Source of the DNA: an uncultured Drancourtella sp.
GTDB taxonomy: Bacteria; Bacillota; Clostridia; Lachnospirales; Lachnospiraceae
DNA: 46,264 bases
NCBI GenBank assembly: GCA_937880845.1
Contig: CALFLL010000059.1
Coordinates: 1-46,264, forward strand
Reading direction: 5' to 3'
Shown here piece by piece: positions 24,621 to 33,612 of the stretch (the first letter of the stretch is position 1; the number at the start of each line of letters is the position of its first letter). Below the pieces are notes generated by a model, which was not told where the DNA came from, made no database searches, and saw nothing but the letters and a program-made list of their open reading frames with translations. Both the position numbers and the translations under genes were made by a program.

Positions 24621-25307
24621 ATGATTGAATTTAATGAAGTAACGAAAGAATATTCCAAGGGAATTGCTGCTCTCAACGGTATCAATCTTAAGATTGAAAA
24701 GGGAGAATTTGCATTTATCGTAGGGGACAGCGGATCCGGAAAATCTACATTGATTCGTTTGCTTATGAAAGAGCTGGAACCGACAAGCGGAAATATTATT
24801 GTCAATGGTCAGAATCTGAATCGTCTGAAACATAAAAAGATACCGGAATACAGACGTCATCTGGGGGTTGTTTTTCAGGATTTCAGACTTTTAAAAGACA
24901 GAAACATTTATGAAAATATAGCATTTGCACTTCGTGTGACAGAAACATCACCAAGAATCATCAAGCAGAAAGTACCGGCAGCATTGTCGCTGGTCGGACT
25001 TGCACAAAAATACAAAGCATTTCCAAAGGAACTTTCCGGCGGTGAGCAGCAGAGAGTTGCCATTGCAAGAGCGATCGTAAACGAACCTGCGATTCTTCTT
25101 GCGGATGAACCGACAGGAAATCTGGATCCGACAAATTCCTGGGAGATCATGAAACTTCTGGAAGAGGCTAATGACAGAGGAACAACGGTACTTGTCGTAA
25201 CACATAACCAGGAAATCGTAAACGAAATGAAAAAGCGCGTTATTACAATGAAAAAAGGGGTCATTGTCAGCGACGAGAAAAAAGGTGGGTATAATAATGA
25301 AAATTAG
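24621..25307 (+). CDS. ftsE: Cell-division ABC ATPase FtsE
   Basis: 228 residues. Walker A 'GDSGSGKST' (35-43), signature 'LSGGEQQRVAIARA' near 138-151, Walker B 'ILLADEPTGNLD'; 'VVFQDFRLLKDRNIYENIAF' is characteristic of FtsE. With FtsX it forms a type VII ABC mechanotransmitter that activates peptidoglycan hydrolases at the septum. The last 11 nt overlap ftsX. Ribosome-binding site TTAGGAGG precedes ATG 24621. Confidence 0.95.
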   Translation: MIEFNEVTKEYSKGIAALNGINLKIEKGEFAFIVGDSGSGKSTLIRLLMKELEPTSGNIIVNGQNLNRLKHKKIPEYRRHLGVVFQDFRLLKDRNIYENIAFALRVTETSPRIIKQKVPAALSLVGLAQKYKAFPKELSGGEQQRVAIARAIVNEPAILLADEPTGNLDPTNSWEIMKLLEEANDRGTTVLVVTHNQEIVNEMKKRVITMKKGVIVSDEKKGGYNNEN

Positions 25308-26205
25308 TACAGTAGGATATTCAACAAAGCAGGGAGTAAAGAATATCTTCCGTAATAAACTGTTCTCGCTTGCATCTGTGGCAACGATGGCAGCGTGTAT
25401 TTTTGTCTTCGGTTTGTTTTTTTCCATTGTCATGAATTTTAATTACATGGTGCAGAAAGCGGAAGAAGGTGTGGCGATCACTGTATTTTTTAAAGAGGGA
25501 ACGACACAGGAACAGATCGATTCGATCGGTTCTGAACTGAAAAAACAGGACGGAGTGAAAAAGGTAGAATACGTATCGGCCGAACAGGCATGGAATGAAT
25601 TCCAGGAAGATTATTTTAAAGGAAGCGAAGAAGCGGCTGAAGGATTTGCGGATGATAATCCGCTGATCAATTCCAACCATTATGAAGTTTATATGCAGGA
25701 TGTATCCAAGCAAAAAGCGATCGTTTCTTATGCAGAAAAACTGGACGGCGTAAGAAGTGTAAACAAATCAGATGTGGTTGCCAATACACTGACAAAGCTG
25801 AATAAGCTGATCTGGTATGTTTCCATTGCAATCATTGCAATTTTGCTTGCGGTATCCGTATTCCTTATCAGCAATACAGTCACAATGGGTGTAACGGTAA
25901 GAAGGGAAGAAATTGCTATTATGAAATATATCGGAGCAAAGGACGGATTTGTCCGTGCACCGTTTGTCATCGAAGGTTTACTGATTGGTATTGTAGGAGC
26001 GATTATTCCACTGATTCTTTTATATTTTATGTATAATAAGGCAGTTGCATACATCATGGTAAAATTCAGCCTTCTGAACAATATTATTGATTTTATTCCT
26101 GTTTCAGAGGTATACCGCACATTGCTTCCGGTGGGACTTGTTTTAGGAGCAGGAATCGGATTTATCGGAAGTTTCATTACAATACGTAAACATCTCAGAG
26201 CATAG
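25297..26205 (+). CDS. ftsX: Cell-division membrane protein FtsX
   Basis: 302 residues from ATG 25297, which lies inside the ftsE end after AAAGGTGGG. Four membrane segments: one near 25-47, then three in the C-terminal half ('SIAIIAILLAVSVFLISNTV', 'PFVIEGLLIGIVGAIIPLIL', 'LLPVGLVLGAGIGFIGSFIT'). The large extracellular loop (about 50-170) contacts the PcsB-type hydrolase encoded next. 'NTVTMGVTVRREEIAIMKYI' is the conserved family segment. Confidence 0.95.
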   Translation: MKISTVGYSTKQGVKNIFRNKLFSLASVATMAACIFVFGLFFSIVMNFNYMVQKAEEGVAITVFFKEGTTQEQIDSIGSELKKQDGVKKVEYVSAEQAWNEFQEDYFKGSEEAAEGFADDNPLINSNHYEVYMQDVSKQKAIVSYAEKLDGVRSVNKSDVVANTLTKLNKLIWYVSIAIIAILLAVSVFLISNTVTMGVTVRREEIAIMKYIGAKDGFVRAPFVIEGLLIGIVGAIIPLILLYFMYNKAVAYIMVKFSLLNNIIDFIPVSEVYRTLLPVGLVLGAGIGFIGSFITIRKHLRA

Positions 26206-26227
26206 TGATTGAGGAGGACGAAAGAAA

Positions 26228-27391
26228 ATGTGGAAAAAGAAAGCCAGACACATGGCGGCAGTCGTGATGTCGGGACTTTTGATGATCAGCCTTTCATTTC
26301 CTGTTCAAGCTGATTCCATTTCTGATGCAAAAGAAAGGGCAAGACAGTTGGAAGAACAGAAAAAAGCGGCTGAAAATGAAAAGAATTCTCTTTCCGGTCA
26401 GTTAAGCCGGGTAATCAGCGAGATGCAGAAGGCAGAAGAAAAACTGACAAAGAAGCAGGATGAGATAAAAAAGGCACAGGATGAACTGGTCGAGGCACAG
26501 ATTCAGGAAAATGATCAGTATGAAGCCATGAAACTACGCATAAAATATATGTATGAAAACGGAAACTCTTCTTTTATCGAAGTGCTCTTAAGTGCAAAAG
26601 ATATGGGTGACTTTTTAAATAAAGCGGAGTATGTGAGTACGGTTTCAGAATATGACAGAAAGATGCTTGAGAAGTATCAGGAACTGACCAAACAGGTAGA
26701 AGAAAAGGAAAAGGCGCTGAAAAAAGAAGAAGAAGAATTAAAGTCTTTGCAAAACGATCTGATTCAGAAAAAGAACAATGTAAATGAATTGTTAAAGCAG
26801 AAGAATCTTGAGATTTCCGGACTGGAAACTCAGATCGGAGAAAATGCGGCAAAATTAGAAAAATTACTGCAGGAAGCAGAAGCTGCCAAAAAACGTCAGG
26901 AAGAGGCGAGAAGAGCGGCAGAAGAAGCAGCAAGAAGAGCGGCACAGGCTGCAGATGAGGCAGCGGCATCAGGTGGATCTGCAGGAAGTTCTTATGTGTC
27001 CGGAAGCGGAGTATTAGCTTATCCGGTAGCAAATCCACGTATTACAAGTGGATTTGGTTATCGAGATGCACCGACACAGGGAGCTACAAGCAAACATGAC
27101 GGTATTGATTTCGGTGCACCTTCCGGAACCCCGATTTATGCTTCGGCAGACGGAGTGGTTGTGACCGCAAGATACAACAGTGCAAGAGGAAATTATGTCG
27201 TTATCAACCATGGAAATGGTATGCAGACATGGTATCAGCATTGCAGTTCTGTCTATGTTTCGCCGGGACAAAAGGTGAAAAAGGGACAGAACATTGCAAG
27301 TGTCGGTTCTACCGGTATTGTGACGGGACCACATTTACATTATGAAGTACATGTAAACGGTGTTCCGGTAAATCCATTAAATTACTTATAA
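26228..27391 (+). CDS. PcsB/EnvC-type septal peptidoglycan hydrolase (coiled coil + M23)
   Basis: 387 residues. A signal peptide is expected to be cleaved after 'SFPVQA' (about residue 28). A long coiled coil (about 30-225; 'ARQLEEQKKAAENEKNSLSG') is followed by an Ala/Arg-rich linker and a LytM/M23 domain: 'HDGIDFG' (His290, Asp294) and 'GPHLHYEVHVNG' (His369, His371), the complete zinc site. This combination downstream of ftsEX is the known module in which FtsEX drives opening of the coiled-coil-gated amidase/endopeptidase for daughter-cell separation. Unlike streptococcal PcsB (CHAP domain), the catalytic domain here is M23. Confidence 0.9.
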   Translation: MWKKKARHMAAVVMSGLLMISLSFPVQADSISDAKERARQLEEQKKAAENEKNSLSGQLSRVISEMQKAEEKLTKKQDEIKKAQDELVEAQIQENDQYEAMKLRIKYMYENGNSSFIEVLLSAKDMGDFLNKAEYVSTVSEYDRKMLEKYQELTKQVEEKEKALKKEEEELKSLQNDLIQKKNNVNELLKQKNLEISGLETQIGENAAKLEKLLQEAEAAKKRQEEARRAAEEAARRAAQAADEAAASGGSAGSSYVSGSGVLAYPVANPRITSGFGYRDAPTQGATSKHDGIDFGAPSGTPIYASADGVVVTARYNSARGNYVVINHGNGMQTWYQHCSSVYVSPGQKVKKGQNIASVGSTGIVTGPHLHYEVHVNGVPVNPLNYL

Positions 27392-27410
27392 ATGAAAGTT
27401 GGGAAGGTGT

Positions 27411-28625
27411 ATGGAAGATAATACTCGGAAAACTAGAAAATATCAGCTGATAAAGAAAGCATATACAAAAGGGGCGCTGCATGGCGCCCTTGCTATGTTT
27501 TTGGTGATCGTAATCTTAATGGGCTGCCTTATGGCGGCCGGGAAGATCAGTATTTTTACGAAAGCCATTGATACAAAAACATCGAAAAAGACGCAGGAAA
27601 TAGAAGGGATCATTGAAAAAAACTTTCTATATGCAGATGATGTGGAGAAAAAAGATAACAGAGATTTCTCGATTAAAGGGTATGTAGCCGGTCTGGGAGA
27701 TCCATATTCTGCTTACTATAATGAAGAGGAAACAAAAGAATTATTTGAGTCAACAGAAGGAAAATATGCGGGGATCGGGGCACTGATGTCGCAGAATCCT
27801 CAAACCGGAGAAATCCGTGTAGAAGAAGTTTATGAAAATTCTCCGGCAGAAAAAGCAGGAATGCAGGCGGGAGACATTTTTCAAAAAGTGGACGGAAACA
27901 GCGTAAACGACAAGGAGCTTTCTGATGTTGTGACAGACGTAAAAGGCGAAGAAGGGACAGTTGTTACGATTACGGTCTTAAGAGGGACAGAAGAAAAAGA
28001 TTTAAAAGTAACAAGAAAAATTGTCGAGGCACCTACGGTAAAAACAAAAATGTTGGATGGTAACATTGGATATCTTCAGATTACTGAGTTTGATACTGTT
28101 ACTTATAAGCAGTTCAAAGCAGGGATGGATGAGTTGGAAAAACAGGGGATGAAAGGACTCGTGGTAGATCTTAGAGATAATCCGGGAGGAAACTATGATA
28201 CAGTCTGTCAGATATTGGATCTTCTGCTTCCGAAAGGAACTATTGTCTATACAGAAGATAAAGACGGAAAACGCATAGATATTAAAAAGTCAGATGAAGA
28301 GCATAAGTTTACAAAACCGTTGGCAGTACTTGTAAATGAAAACAGTGCCAGTGCATCTGAAATTTTTGCGGGTGCAATTCAAGATCATAAAGCAGGAAGT
28401 ATTATCGGTACCAAAACGTTTGGAAAAGGGATTGTACAGTCATTGTATCAATTATCAGATGGAACTTGCCTGAAGATTACGACGGCACAATATTTTACAC
28501 CGGAAGGAAGAAACATCCACAAGAAAGGAATCGAACCGGATATTACGGTAAAAAATGAAGAAAATTCCGGACAGGATAAGCAACTTGAAAAAGCATCTGA
28601 AGTTGTAAAAAATGAAATGAAATAG
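27411..28625 (+). CDS. C-terminal processing protease (S41, CtpA/CtpB-like)
   Basis: 404 residues from ATG 27411. A membrane anchor occupies about 20-46. A PDZ domain (about 105-190) contains 'GIGALMSQNPQTGEIRV' and 'SPAEKAGMQAGDIFQKV'. The S41 catalytic domain contains 'GLVVDLRDNPGGNYDTVCQI', the serine in 'NENSASASE' (probably Ser314) and 'GTKTFGKGIVQ' (Lys339); the 25-residue spacing matches the CtpB Ser-Lys pair. The enzyme faces outside and trims envelope or spore-signalling proteins. It follows the M23 hydrolase by 19 nt, so it may process that system. A terminator follows. Confidence 0.92.
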   Translation: MEDNTRKTRKYQLIKKAYTKGALHGALAMFLVIVILMGCLMAAGKISIFTKAIDTKTSKKTQEIEGIIEKNFLYADDVEKKDNRDFSIKGYVAGLGDPYSAYYNEEETKELFESTEGKYAGIGALMSQNPQTGEIRVEEVYENSPAEKAGMQAGDIFQKVDGNSVNDKELSDVVTDVKGEEGTVVTITVLRGTEEKDLKVTRKIVEAPTVKTKMLDGNIGYLQITEFDTVTYKQFKAGMDELEKQGMKGLVVDLRDNPGGNYDTVCQILDLLLPKGTIVYTEDKDGKRIDIKKSDEEHKFTKPLAVLVNENSASASEIFAGAIQDHKAGSIIGTKTFGKGIVQSLYQLSDGTCLKITTAQYFTPEGRNIHKKGIEPDITVKNEENSGQDKQLEKASEVVKNEMK

Positions 28626-28633
28626 TATGTTTG

Positions 28634-28666
28634 AAAAAGGAATGAGTTTTTCATTCCTTTTTTTTC
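28634..28666 (+). terminator. Rho-independent terminator after the ctp gene
   Basis: AAAAAGGAATGA (28634-28645) pairs with TCATTCCTTTTT (28651-28662) over a 5-nt loop; the T-run continues to 28666. Confidence 0.92.
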
Positions 28667-28745
28667 CGTCCTATGTTAATATAAAATATATATGCGTACT
28701 TGAAACCAAGGTGTGTGTATGATAAAAGAAAGGAAAGCGAACACG

Positions 28746-30077
28746 ATGAAAACATGGATTCAAAATGGTCATGTACTGGATCCGCTTACCGGAACAGATG
28801 GAGTATTGGATGTTCTGGTCTGTGGTGACAGAATTGAAAAAGTGGGAACACGGACAGAAATACAGGAGAGTCTTGGTCAGCAAGAAGAAGTAAAGATACT
28901 GGATGCGGCAGGATGTTATGTTATGCCGGGATTCGTTGACTTACATGTGCATTTAAGAGATCCAGGACTGACTTATAAAGAAACACTGAAGACAGGCGGA
29001 GAAGCGGCAGCAAGGGGCGGCATCACGACGGTATGTGCCATGCCAAATACAAAACCGGTGATCGATACAAAAGAAAAAGTAGAAGAAATCCACCGACGTG
29101 CAAAGGAAGAATCCCCGGTACACATTATTCAGCTTGGAGCAATCACCATGGGAGAAAACGGAACAGAACTGGCCGATATCGAAGGGATGGCAAAAGCCGG
29201 CTGTATCGCTCTTTCAGAAGACGGAAAATCTGTCATGAATGCAGCACTTTTGCGGGAAGGAATGAAGCTTGCAAAAAAATACGGACTAAAGATTTTTTCT
29301 CATTGCGAGGAAATCGAGCTTCGAAAAGATCCGGACACCGGAGAAGACGGTGTGATGAATAAATGTGCAAAAAGTGAAGAACTGGGGCTTCCGGGGATTA
29401 CAAATTCCGTTGAAGATATTATTGCTGCAAGAGATATTTTCCTTGCCAAAGATACCGGGGTACATCTGCATTTATGCCATTGTTCTACAAAAGGAACGGT
29501 GGATCTGATGCGTATAGCAAAGAAGGACGGGATTTCTGTAACGGCGGAAGTATGTCCTCATCATTTTACACTTACGACAGATGATATCACGGAAGATCAC
29601 GGAAGATTCAAGATGAATCCGCCACTTCGGGAAATGGAAGATGTAGAAGCATTAAAACAGGGGTTAAAGGACAATACGATGGAAGCGATTTCCACAGACC
29701 ATGCACCGCATTCCCAAGAAGAAAAGAATGTACCGATGCGAAAAGCGGCATTTGGAATTGTGGGTCTGGAAACCAGTGCTGCTTTGACCTATACAGAACT
29801 GGTAAATACAGGCATACTGACCCCGATGCAGATGGCAGAGCGTATGAGTACGGCACCTGCAAGGATCCTTGGACTGGAAGACAAAGGTTCCATATCAGAA
29901 GGAAAAGCAGCAGACATCGTTATTTTTGATCCGGCACGGGAATATGAAATCGACACAGATACCTTTTTATCAAAAGGGAAAAATACACCGTTTGACGGTT
30001 GGAAAGTAAAAGGCGATGTAAAATATACGATGGTAGACGGAAACGTTGTTTATACAAACAAAGCATATACAGAATAG
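28746..30077 (+). CDS. pyrC: Dihydroorotase, class I
   Basis: 443 residues from ATG 28746 (AAAGGAAAG upstream). The zinc motif 'DLHVHLRDPG' (His67, His69) and 'ITTVCAMPNTKP' identify class I dihydroorotase; 'CPHHFTLT' and 'STDHAPHS' supply the other histidines and the Asp. The enzyme closes carbamoyl aspartate to dihydroorotate. First gene of the local pyrimidine cluster; pyrB/pyrI and carAB are not in the window. I see no PyrR-type attenuator in the 80-nt gap before it. Confidence 0.95.
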   Translation: MKTWIQNGHVLDPLTGTDGVLDVLVCGDRIEKVGTRTEIQESLGQQEEVKILDAAGCYVMPGFVDLHVHLRDPGLTYKETLKTGGEAAARGGITTVCAMPNTKPVIDTKEKVEEIHRRAKEESPVHIIQLGAITMGENGTELADIEGMAKAGCIALSEDGKSVMNAALLREGMKLAKKYGLKIFSHCEEIELRKDPDTGEDGVMNKCAKSEELGLPGITNSVEDIIAARDIFLAKDTGVHLHLCHCSTKGTVDLMRIAKKDGISVTAEVCPHHFTLTTDDITEDHGRFKMNPPLREMEDVEALKQGLKDNTMEAISTDHAPHSQEEKNVPMRKAAFGIVGLETSAALTYTELVNTGILTPMQMAERMSTAPARILGLEDKGSISEGKAADIVIFDPAREYEIDTDTFLSKGKNTPFDGWKVKGDVKYTMVDGNVVYTNKAYTE

Positions 30078-30091
30078 AGAGGGAAAGAAAA

Positions 30092-31018
30092 ATGATCAAT
30101 CAGTTAATTAAAAATATAAGAAAAACAAATGCACCGATCGTGGTAGGACTGGATCCGATGTTAAACTATATTCCGGAGCATGTACAGGAAAAGGCTTTTA
30201 AAGAATATGGAGAAACTTTGGAAGGTGCGGCAGAGGCAATCTGGCAGTTCAATAAAGAAATCGTAGATAAAACACACGATCTGATCCCGGCGGTAAAACC
30301 ACAAATCGCCATGTATGAACAATTTGGGATTCCGGGACTGATGGCTTTTAAAAAGACGGTAGACTATTGTAAAGAAAAAGGACTTGTTGTGATCGGAGAT
30401 ATCAAAAGAGGAGATATTGGGTCTACATCTGCGGCATATGCAACAGGACATATCGGAAGAGTACAGGTCGGAAGCAAAAGCTATGTGCCGTTTGATGAAG
30501 ACTTTGTAACAGTAAATCCATATCTTGGTTCTGATGGAGTGAATCCGTTTATCGATATCTGTAAAGAAGAAAAGAAAGGACTTTTCATTCTTGTAAAAAC
30601 ATCTAATCCGTCAAGCGGCGAATTTCAGGATCAGTTAGTAAACGGACGCCCGTTATACGAACTGGTAGGTGAAAAGGTTGCTGAATGGGGAGAAGGCTGC
30701 ATGGGTGATGAATACAGTTATATAGGAGCTGTTGCCGGTGCAACTTATCCGGAAATGGGAAAAGTACTTCGCAAGATCATGCCAAAAGCGTACATCCTTG
30801 TACCTGGATACGGCGCTCAGGGCGGAAAAGGAAAAGACCTTGTACATTTCTTCAATGAAGACGGACTTGGAGCCATCGTAAATTCCTCAAGAGGAATCAT
30901 TGCCGCTTACAAACAGGAAAAATATGCAAACTTCGGAGCAGAAAACTTTGGTGATGCGTCAAGAGCGGCAGTAGAAGATATGATCACAGATATCAGTCAG
31001 GCACTGAATAACAGATAA
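30092..31018 (+). CDS. pyrF: Orotidine-5'-phosphate decarboxylase, type 2
   Basis: 308 residues from ATG 30092 (AGAGAGGGAAAG upstream). The catalytic tetrad signature is 'GDIKRGDIGSTS' with Lys105. Length and 'PIVVGLDPML', 'TVNPYLGSDG' and 'VPGYGAQGG' fit the longer type 2 PyrF class. It makes UMP by decarboxylating OMP. It follows pyrC by 14 nt. Confidence 0.95.
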   Translation: MINQLIKNIRKTNAPIVVGLDPMLNYIPEHVQEKAFKEYGETLEGAAEAIWQFNKEIVDKTHDLIPAVKPQIAMYEQFGIPGLMAFKKTVDYCKEKGLVVIGDIKRGDIGSTSAAYATGHIGRVQVGSKSYVPFDEDFVTVNPYLGSDGVNPFIDICKEEKKGLFILVKTSNPSSGEFQDQLVNGRPLYELVGEKVAEWGEGCMGDEYSYIGAVAGATYPEMGKVLRKIMPKAYILVPGYGAQGGKGKDLVHFFNEDGLGAIVNSSRGIIAAYKQEKYANFGAENFGDASRAAVEDMITDISQALNNR

Positions 31019-31039
31019 TATAAAGTAAGGGGAAGAAAC

Positions 31040-31822
31040 ATGGCAGAAAGAGAAAAAGAAGTGGCAGTTGTTGCCTCTCAAGAACAATTAGCAGATGGGA
31101 TTTTCAGTATGTGGCTGAAGACAGATGCGGCTCAAAGTGCAGTACCGGGTCAGTTTATTTCCATGTATACAAATGACGGAAGCAAGCTTCTCCCTCGTCC
31201 GATCAGTATTTGTGAGATTGATAAAGCAAATGGAAGACTTCGGGTTGTATACAGAGTAACAGGAGAGAATACGGGGACAGAACAGTTTTCCATGATGAAA
31301 GAAGGAGATACCCTTCCGATCATCGGACCTTTGGGAAATGGATTCCCATTAGAAGCGGCAAAAGGAAAAAAAGCGTTTCTTATGGGGGGAGGGATTGGTG
31401 TTCCTCCGATTCTGGAACTTGCAAAGCAGCTTTCCTGTAAAAAACAGATCATTGTGGGATACAGAGATCAGGAAACATTTTTACGGAATGAATTTGAACA
31501 AAACGGACAGGTATATATTTCTACGGAAGACGGAAGTGTGGGAACAAAAGGAAATGTCATGGATGCTATTCGTGAAAACGGATTAGAGGCGGACATCATT
31601 TATGTCTGTGGTCCGACACCGATGCTCCGTGCTATCAAAGCGTATGCCGAAGAGCACCAGATAGAATGTTATATTTCTCTGGAAGAGAGAATGGCATGCG
31701 GAATCGGGGCATGTCTTGCATGTGTATGCAAATCAAAAGAAAAAGACCATCACAGTCATGTACACAATAAGCGTGTATGTAAAGACGGACCGGTATTTCT
31801 TTCTACGGAGGTGGAATTATAA
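31040..31822 (+). CDS. pyrK: Dihydroorotate dehydrogenase B, electron-transfer subunit
   Basis: 260 residues, FAD/NAD(P)-binding ferredoxin-reductase fold: 'RPISICEID' for FAD contact and 'LMGGGIGVPPILELAKQL' for NAD. The [2Fe-2S] ligands are Cys220, Cys225, Cys228 ('CGIGACLACVC') and Cys247. It transfers electrons from PyrD to NAD+. The stop overlaps the pyrD start by one base (TAATG), so the two subunits are translationally coupled. Confidence 0.95.
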   Translation: MAEREKEVAVVASQEQLADGIFSMWLKTDAAQSAVPGQFISMYTNDGSKLLPRPISICEIDKANGRLRVVYRVTGENTGTEQFSMMKEGDTLPIIGPLGNGFPLEAAKGKKAFLMGGGIGVPPILELAKQLSCKKQIIVGYRDQETFLRNEFEQNGQVYISTEDGSVGTKGNVMDAIRENGLEADIIYVCGPTPMLRAIKAYAEEHQIECYISLEERMACGIGACLACVCKSKEKDHHSHVHNKRVCKDGPVFLSTEVEL

Positions 31823-32727
31823 TGGCAGATACAAGAGTGACGATCGCCGGAGTAGAATGGAAAAATCCGGTTACAACAGCTTCCGGAACCTTTGGTTCCG
31901 GTGCGGAATTTTGTGATTTTGTAGATTTAAACAAACTTGGAGCAGTGACAACAAAAGGTGTTGCAAATGTGCCGTGGGAAGGAAATGCAACACCACGAGT
32001 GGCAGAAGTTTATGGCGGAATGATGAATGCGGTAGGGCTTCAGAATCCGGGTATCGATGTATTTTGTGAAAGAGATATTCCGTTTCTTCGTAAATACGAT
32101 ACCAATATTATCGTCAATGTCTGCGGACGCTCAGAGGAAGACTACTGTGAAGTGGTAGAAAGACTGGCGGGAGAAGATGTGGATATGTTGGAAATCAACA
32201 TTTCCTGTCCGAATGTTAAAGAAGGCGGGATTGCCTTTGGACAGAATCCAAAAGCGGCAGAGTCCATCACAAAAGCAGTGAAAAAATATGCAAGACAGCC
32301 GGTTATCATGAAATTAAGTCCGAATGTTACGGATATTACGGAAATGGCAAGAGCTGTGGAAGCAGGTGGAGCAGATGCGGTATCTCTGATCAATACATTG
32401 ACAGGAATGAAGATTGACATCAACAGAAAACAGTTTGTGTTGGCAAATAAAACCGGAGGAGTTTCGGGTCCGGTCGTAAAACCGATTGCTGTCCGCATGG
32501 TATATCAGGTAGCAAATGCAGTCAATATTCCGATCATCGGAATGGGAGGAATCTCCACATGGGAAGACGCAGTAGAATTTCTTCTTGCGGGAGCAAGTGC
32601 CGTGTCCGTCGGAACGGCAAATTTCTTTAATCCAAAGGCAACAGAAGAAATTGCAGAGGGAATTGCGGCATATATGGATAAGAACGGGTTTCAGACTGTG
32701 CGGGAAATGGTCGGAATCGTAAAATAA
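31822..32727 (+). CDS. pyrD: Dihydroorotate dehydrogenase B, catalytic subunit
   Basis: 301 residues, class 1B TIM barrel with FMN. 'NPVTTASGTFGSG' opens the barrel; the catalytic Cys129 lies in 'INISCPNVKEGG'; 'MKLSPNVTDI' and 'IIGMGGISTWEDA' are FMN/substrate segments. Works with PyrK to oxidise dihydroorotate to orotate with NAD+. 20 nt before pyrE. Confidence 0.96.
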   Translation: MADTRVTIAGVEWKNPVTTASGTFGSGAEFCDFVDLNKLGAVTTKGVANVPWEGNATPRVAEVYGGMMNAVGLQNPGIDVFCERDIPFLRKYDTNIIVNVCGRSEEDYCEVVERLAGEDVDMLEINISCPNVKEGGIAFGQNPKAAESITKAVKKYARQPVIMKLSPNVTDITEMARAVEAGGADAVSLINTLTGMKIDINRKQFVLANKTGGVSGPVVKPIAVRMVYQVANAVNIPIIGMGGISTWEDAVEFLLAGASAVSVGTANFFNPKATEEIAEGIAAYMDKNGFQTVREMVGIVK

Positions 32728-32747
32728 GATTACGGAGGTTTAAGGAT

Positions 32748-33431
32748 ATGGAACAATATAAGAAAGAGTTTATCGAATTTATGGTAGAAAGTGATGTGCT
32801 GAAATTCGGAGAATTTACATTAAAGAGCGGAAGAAAATCTCCGTTTTTCATGAATGCAGGTGCATATGTAACAGGTTCTCAGCTGAAGAAACTTGGCGAA
32901 TATTATGCAAAAGCAATCCATGCGAAATACGGAGATGATTTTGATGTATTGTTTGGGCCTGCATATAAAGGAATCCCACTTAGTGTCGTAACCGCTATCG
33001 CATACAGCGAATTATACGGAAAAGAAGTTCGTTACTGTTCAGACCGTAAAGAAGAAAAAGACCATGGGGCAGATAAAGGAAGCTTTCTCGGAAGCCAGTT
33101 AAAAGACGGGGACAGAGTGATCATGATTGAAGATGTTACTACATCCGGAAAATCCATGGAAGAAACAGTACCGAAAGTAAAAGGTGCTGCAGACGTGGAA
33201 ATTGTAGGACTTATGGTTTCCCTGAACCGTATGGAAGTGGGAAAAGGAGGAGAAAAATGTGCGTTGGATGAAGTGAAAGATTTATACGGCTTTGAAACGG
33301 CAGCCATCGTATCTATGGACGAAGTGGTAGAGCATCTTTATAATCAGCCATGCCGGGGACGTATTGTCATTGATGATGCATTAAAATCTGCAATCGACGC
33401 ATATTATGAACAGTATGGAGCAATAAAATAA
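32748..33431 (+). CDS. pyrE: Orotate phosphoribosyltransferase
   Basis: 227 residues. PRPP-binding motif 'VIMIEDVTTSGKSMEE' and 'LKSGRKSPFFMNAG' are typical of PyrE; 'RKEEKDHG' is the catalytic loop. The protein is of the longer clostridial type (about 225 residues). It converts orotate plus PRPP to OMP. Last recognised pyrimidine gene in the cluster. Confidence 0.95.
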   Translation: MEQYKKEFIEFMVESDVLKFGEFTLKSGRKSPFFMNAGAYVTGSQLKKLGEYYAKAIHAKYGDDFDVLFGPAYKGIPLSVVTAIAYSELYGKEVRYCSDRKEEKDHGADKGSFLGSQLKDGDRVIMIEDVTTSGKSMEETVPKVKGAADVEIVGLMVSLNRMEVGKGGEKCALDEVKDLYGFETAAIVSMDEVVEHLYNQPCRGRIVIDDALKSAIDAYYEQYGAIK

Positions 33432-33445
33432 GGAGGCTTGAAACG

Positions 33446-33598
33446 ATGCAGGAAAAAGTATATCGGAGTTTAGGAACGGTTGGAGCCGGAAATATTGTTA
33501 TCGGAGTGATCATGATTGCGGTAGGAGTAACCTGTGGGATTATTTCTATCATCGGAGGGGCCAGATTATTTAAAAATCAGAAATATCTGACATTTTAA
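33446..33598 (+). CDS. Tiny membrane protein, 50 residues
   Basis: ATG 33446 is preceded by AAGGAGG (33430-33436). It encodes 'MQEKVYRSLGTVGAGNIVIG' and then a long hydrophobic stretch ending in 'ARLFKNQKYLTF'. One Gly/Ile-rich membrane helix or hairpin spans about residues 12-40. It lies 14 nt after pyrE and 14 nt before the VanZ-like gene. I know no function for it; the strong ribosome-binding site and tight spacing indicate a real gene. Confidence 0.7.
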   Translation: MQEKVYRSLGTVGAGNIVIGVIMIAVGVTCGIISIIGGARLFKNQKYLTF

Positions 33599-33612
33599 GG
33601 CGGTGCCTGCAG

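Noticed and set aside
28667..28745. PyrR-dependent attenuator before pyrC
   Set aside because: The gap is too short for anti-antiterminator, antiterminator and terminator, and no terminator hairpin precedes the start codon other than that of the upstream gene.
29033..29362. Second plus-strand open frame inside pyrC
   Set aside because: Arg/Lys-rich out-of-frame shadow of dihydroorotase with no start signal.
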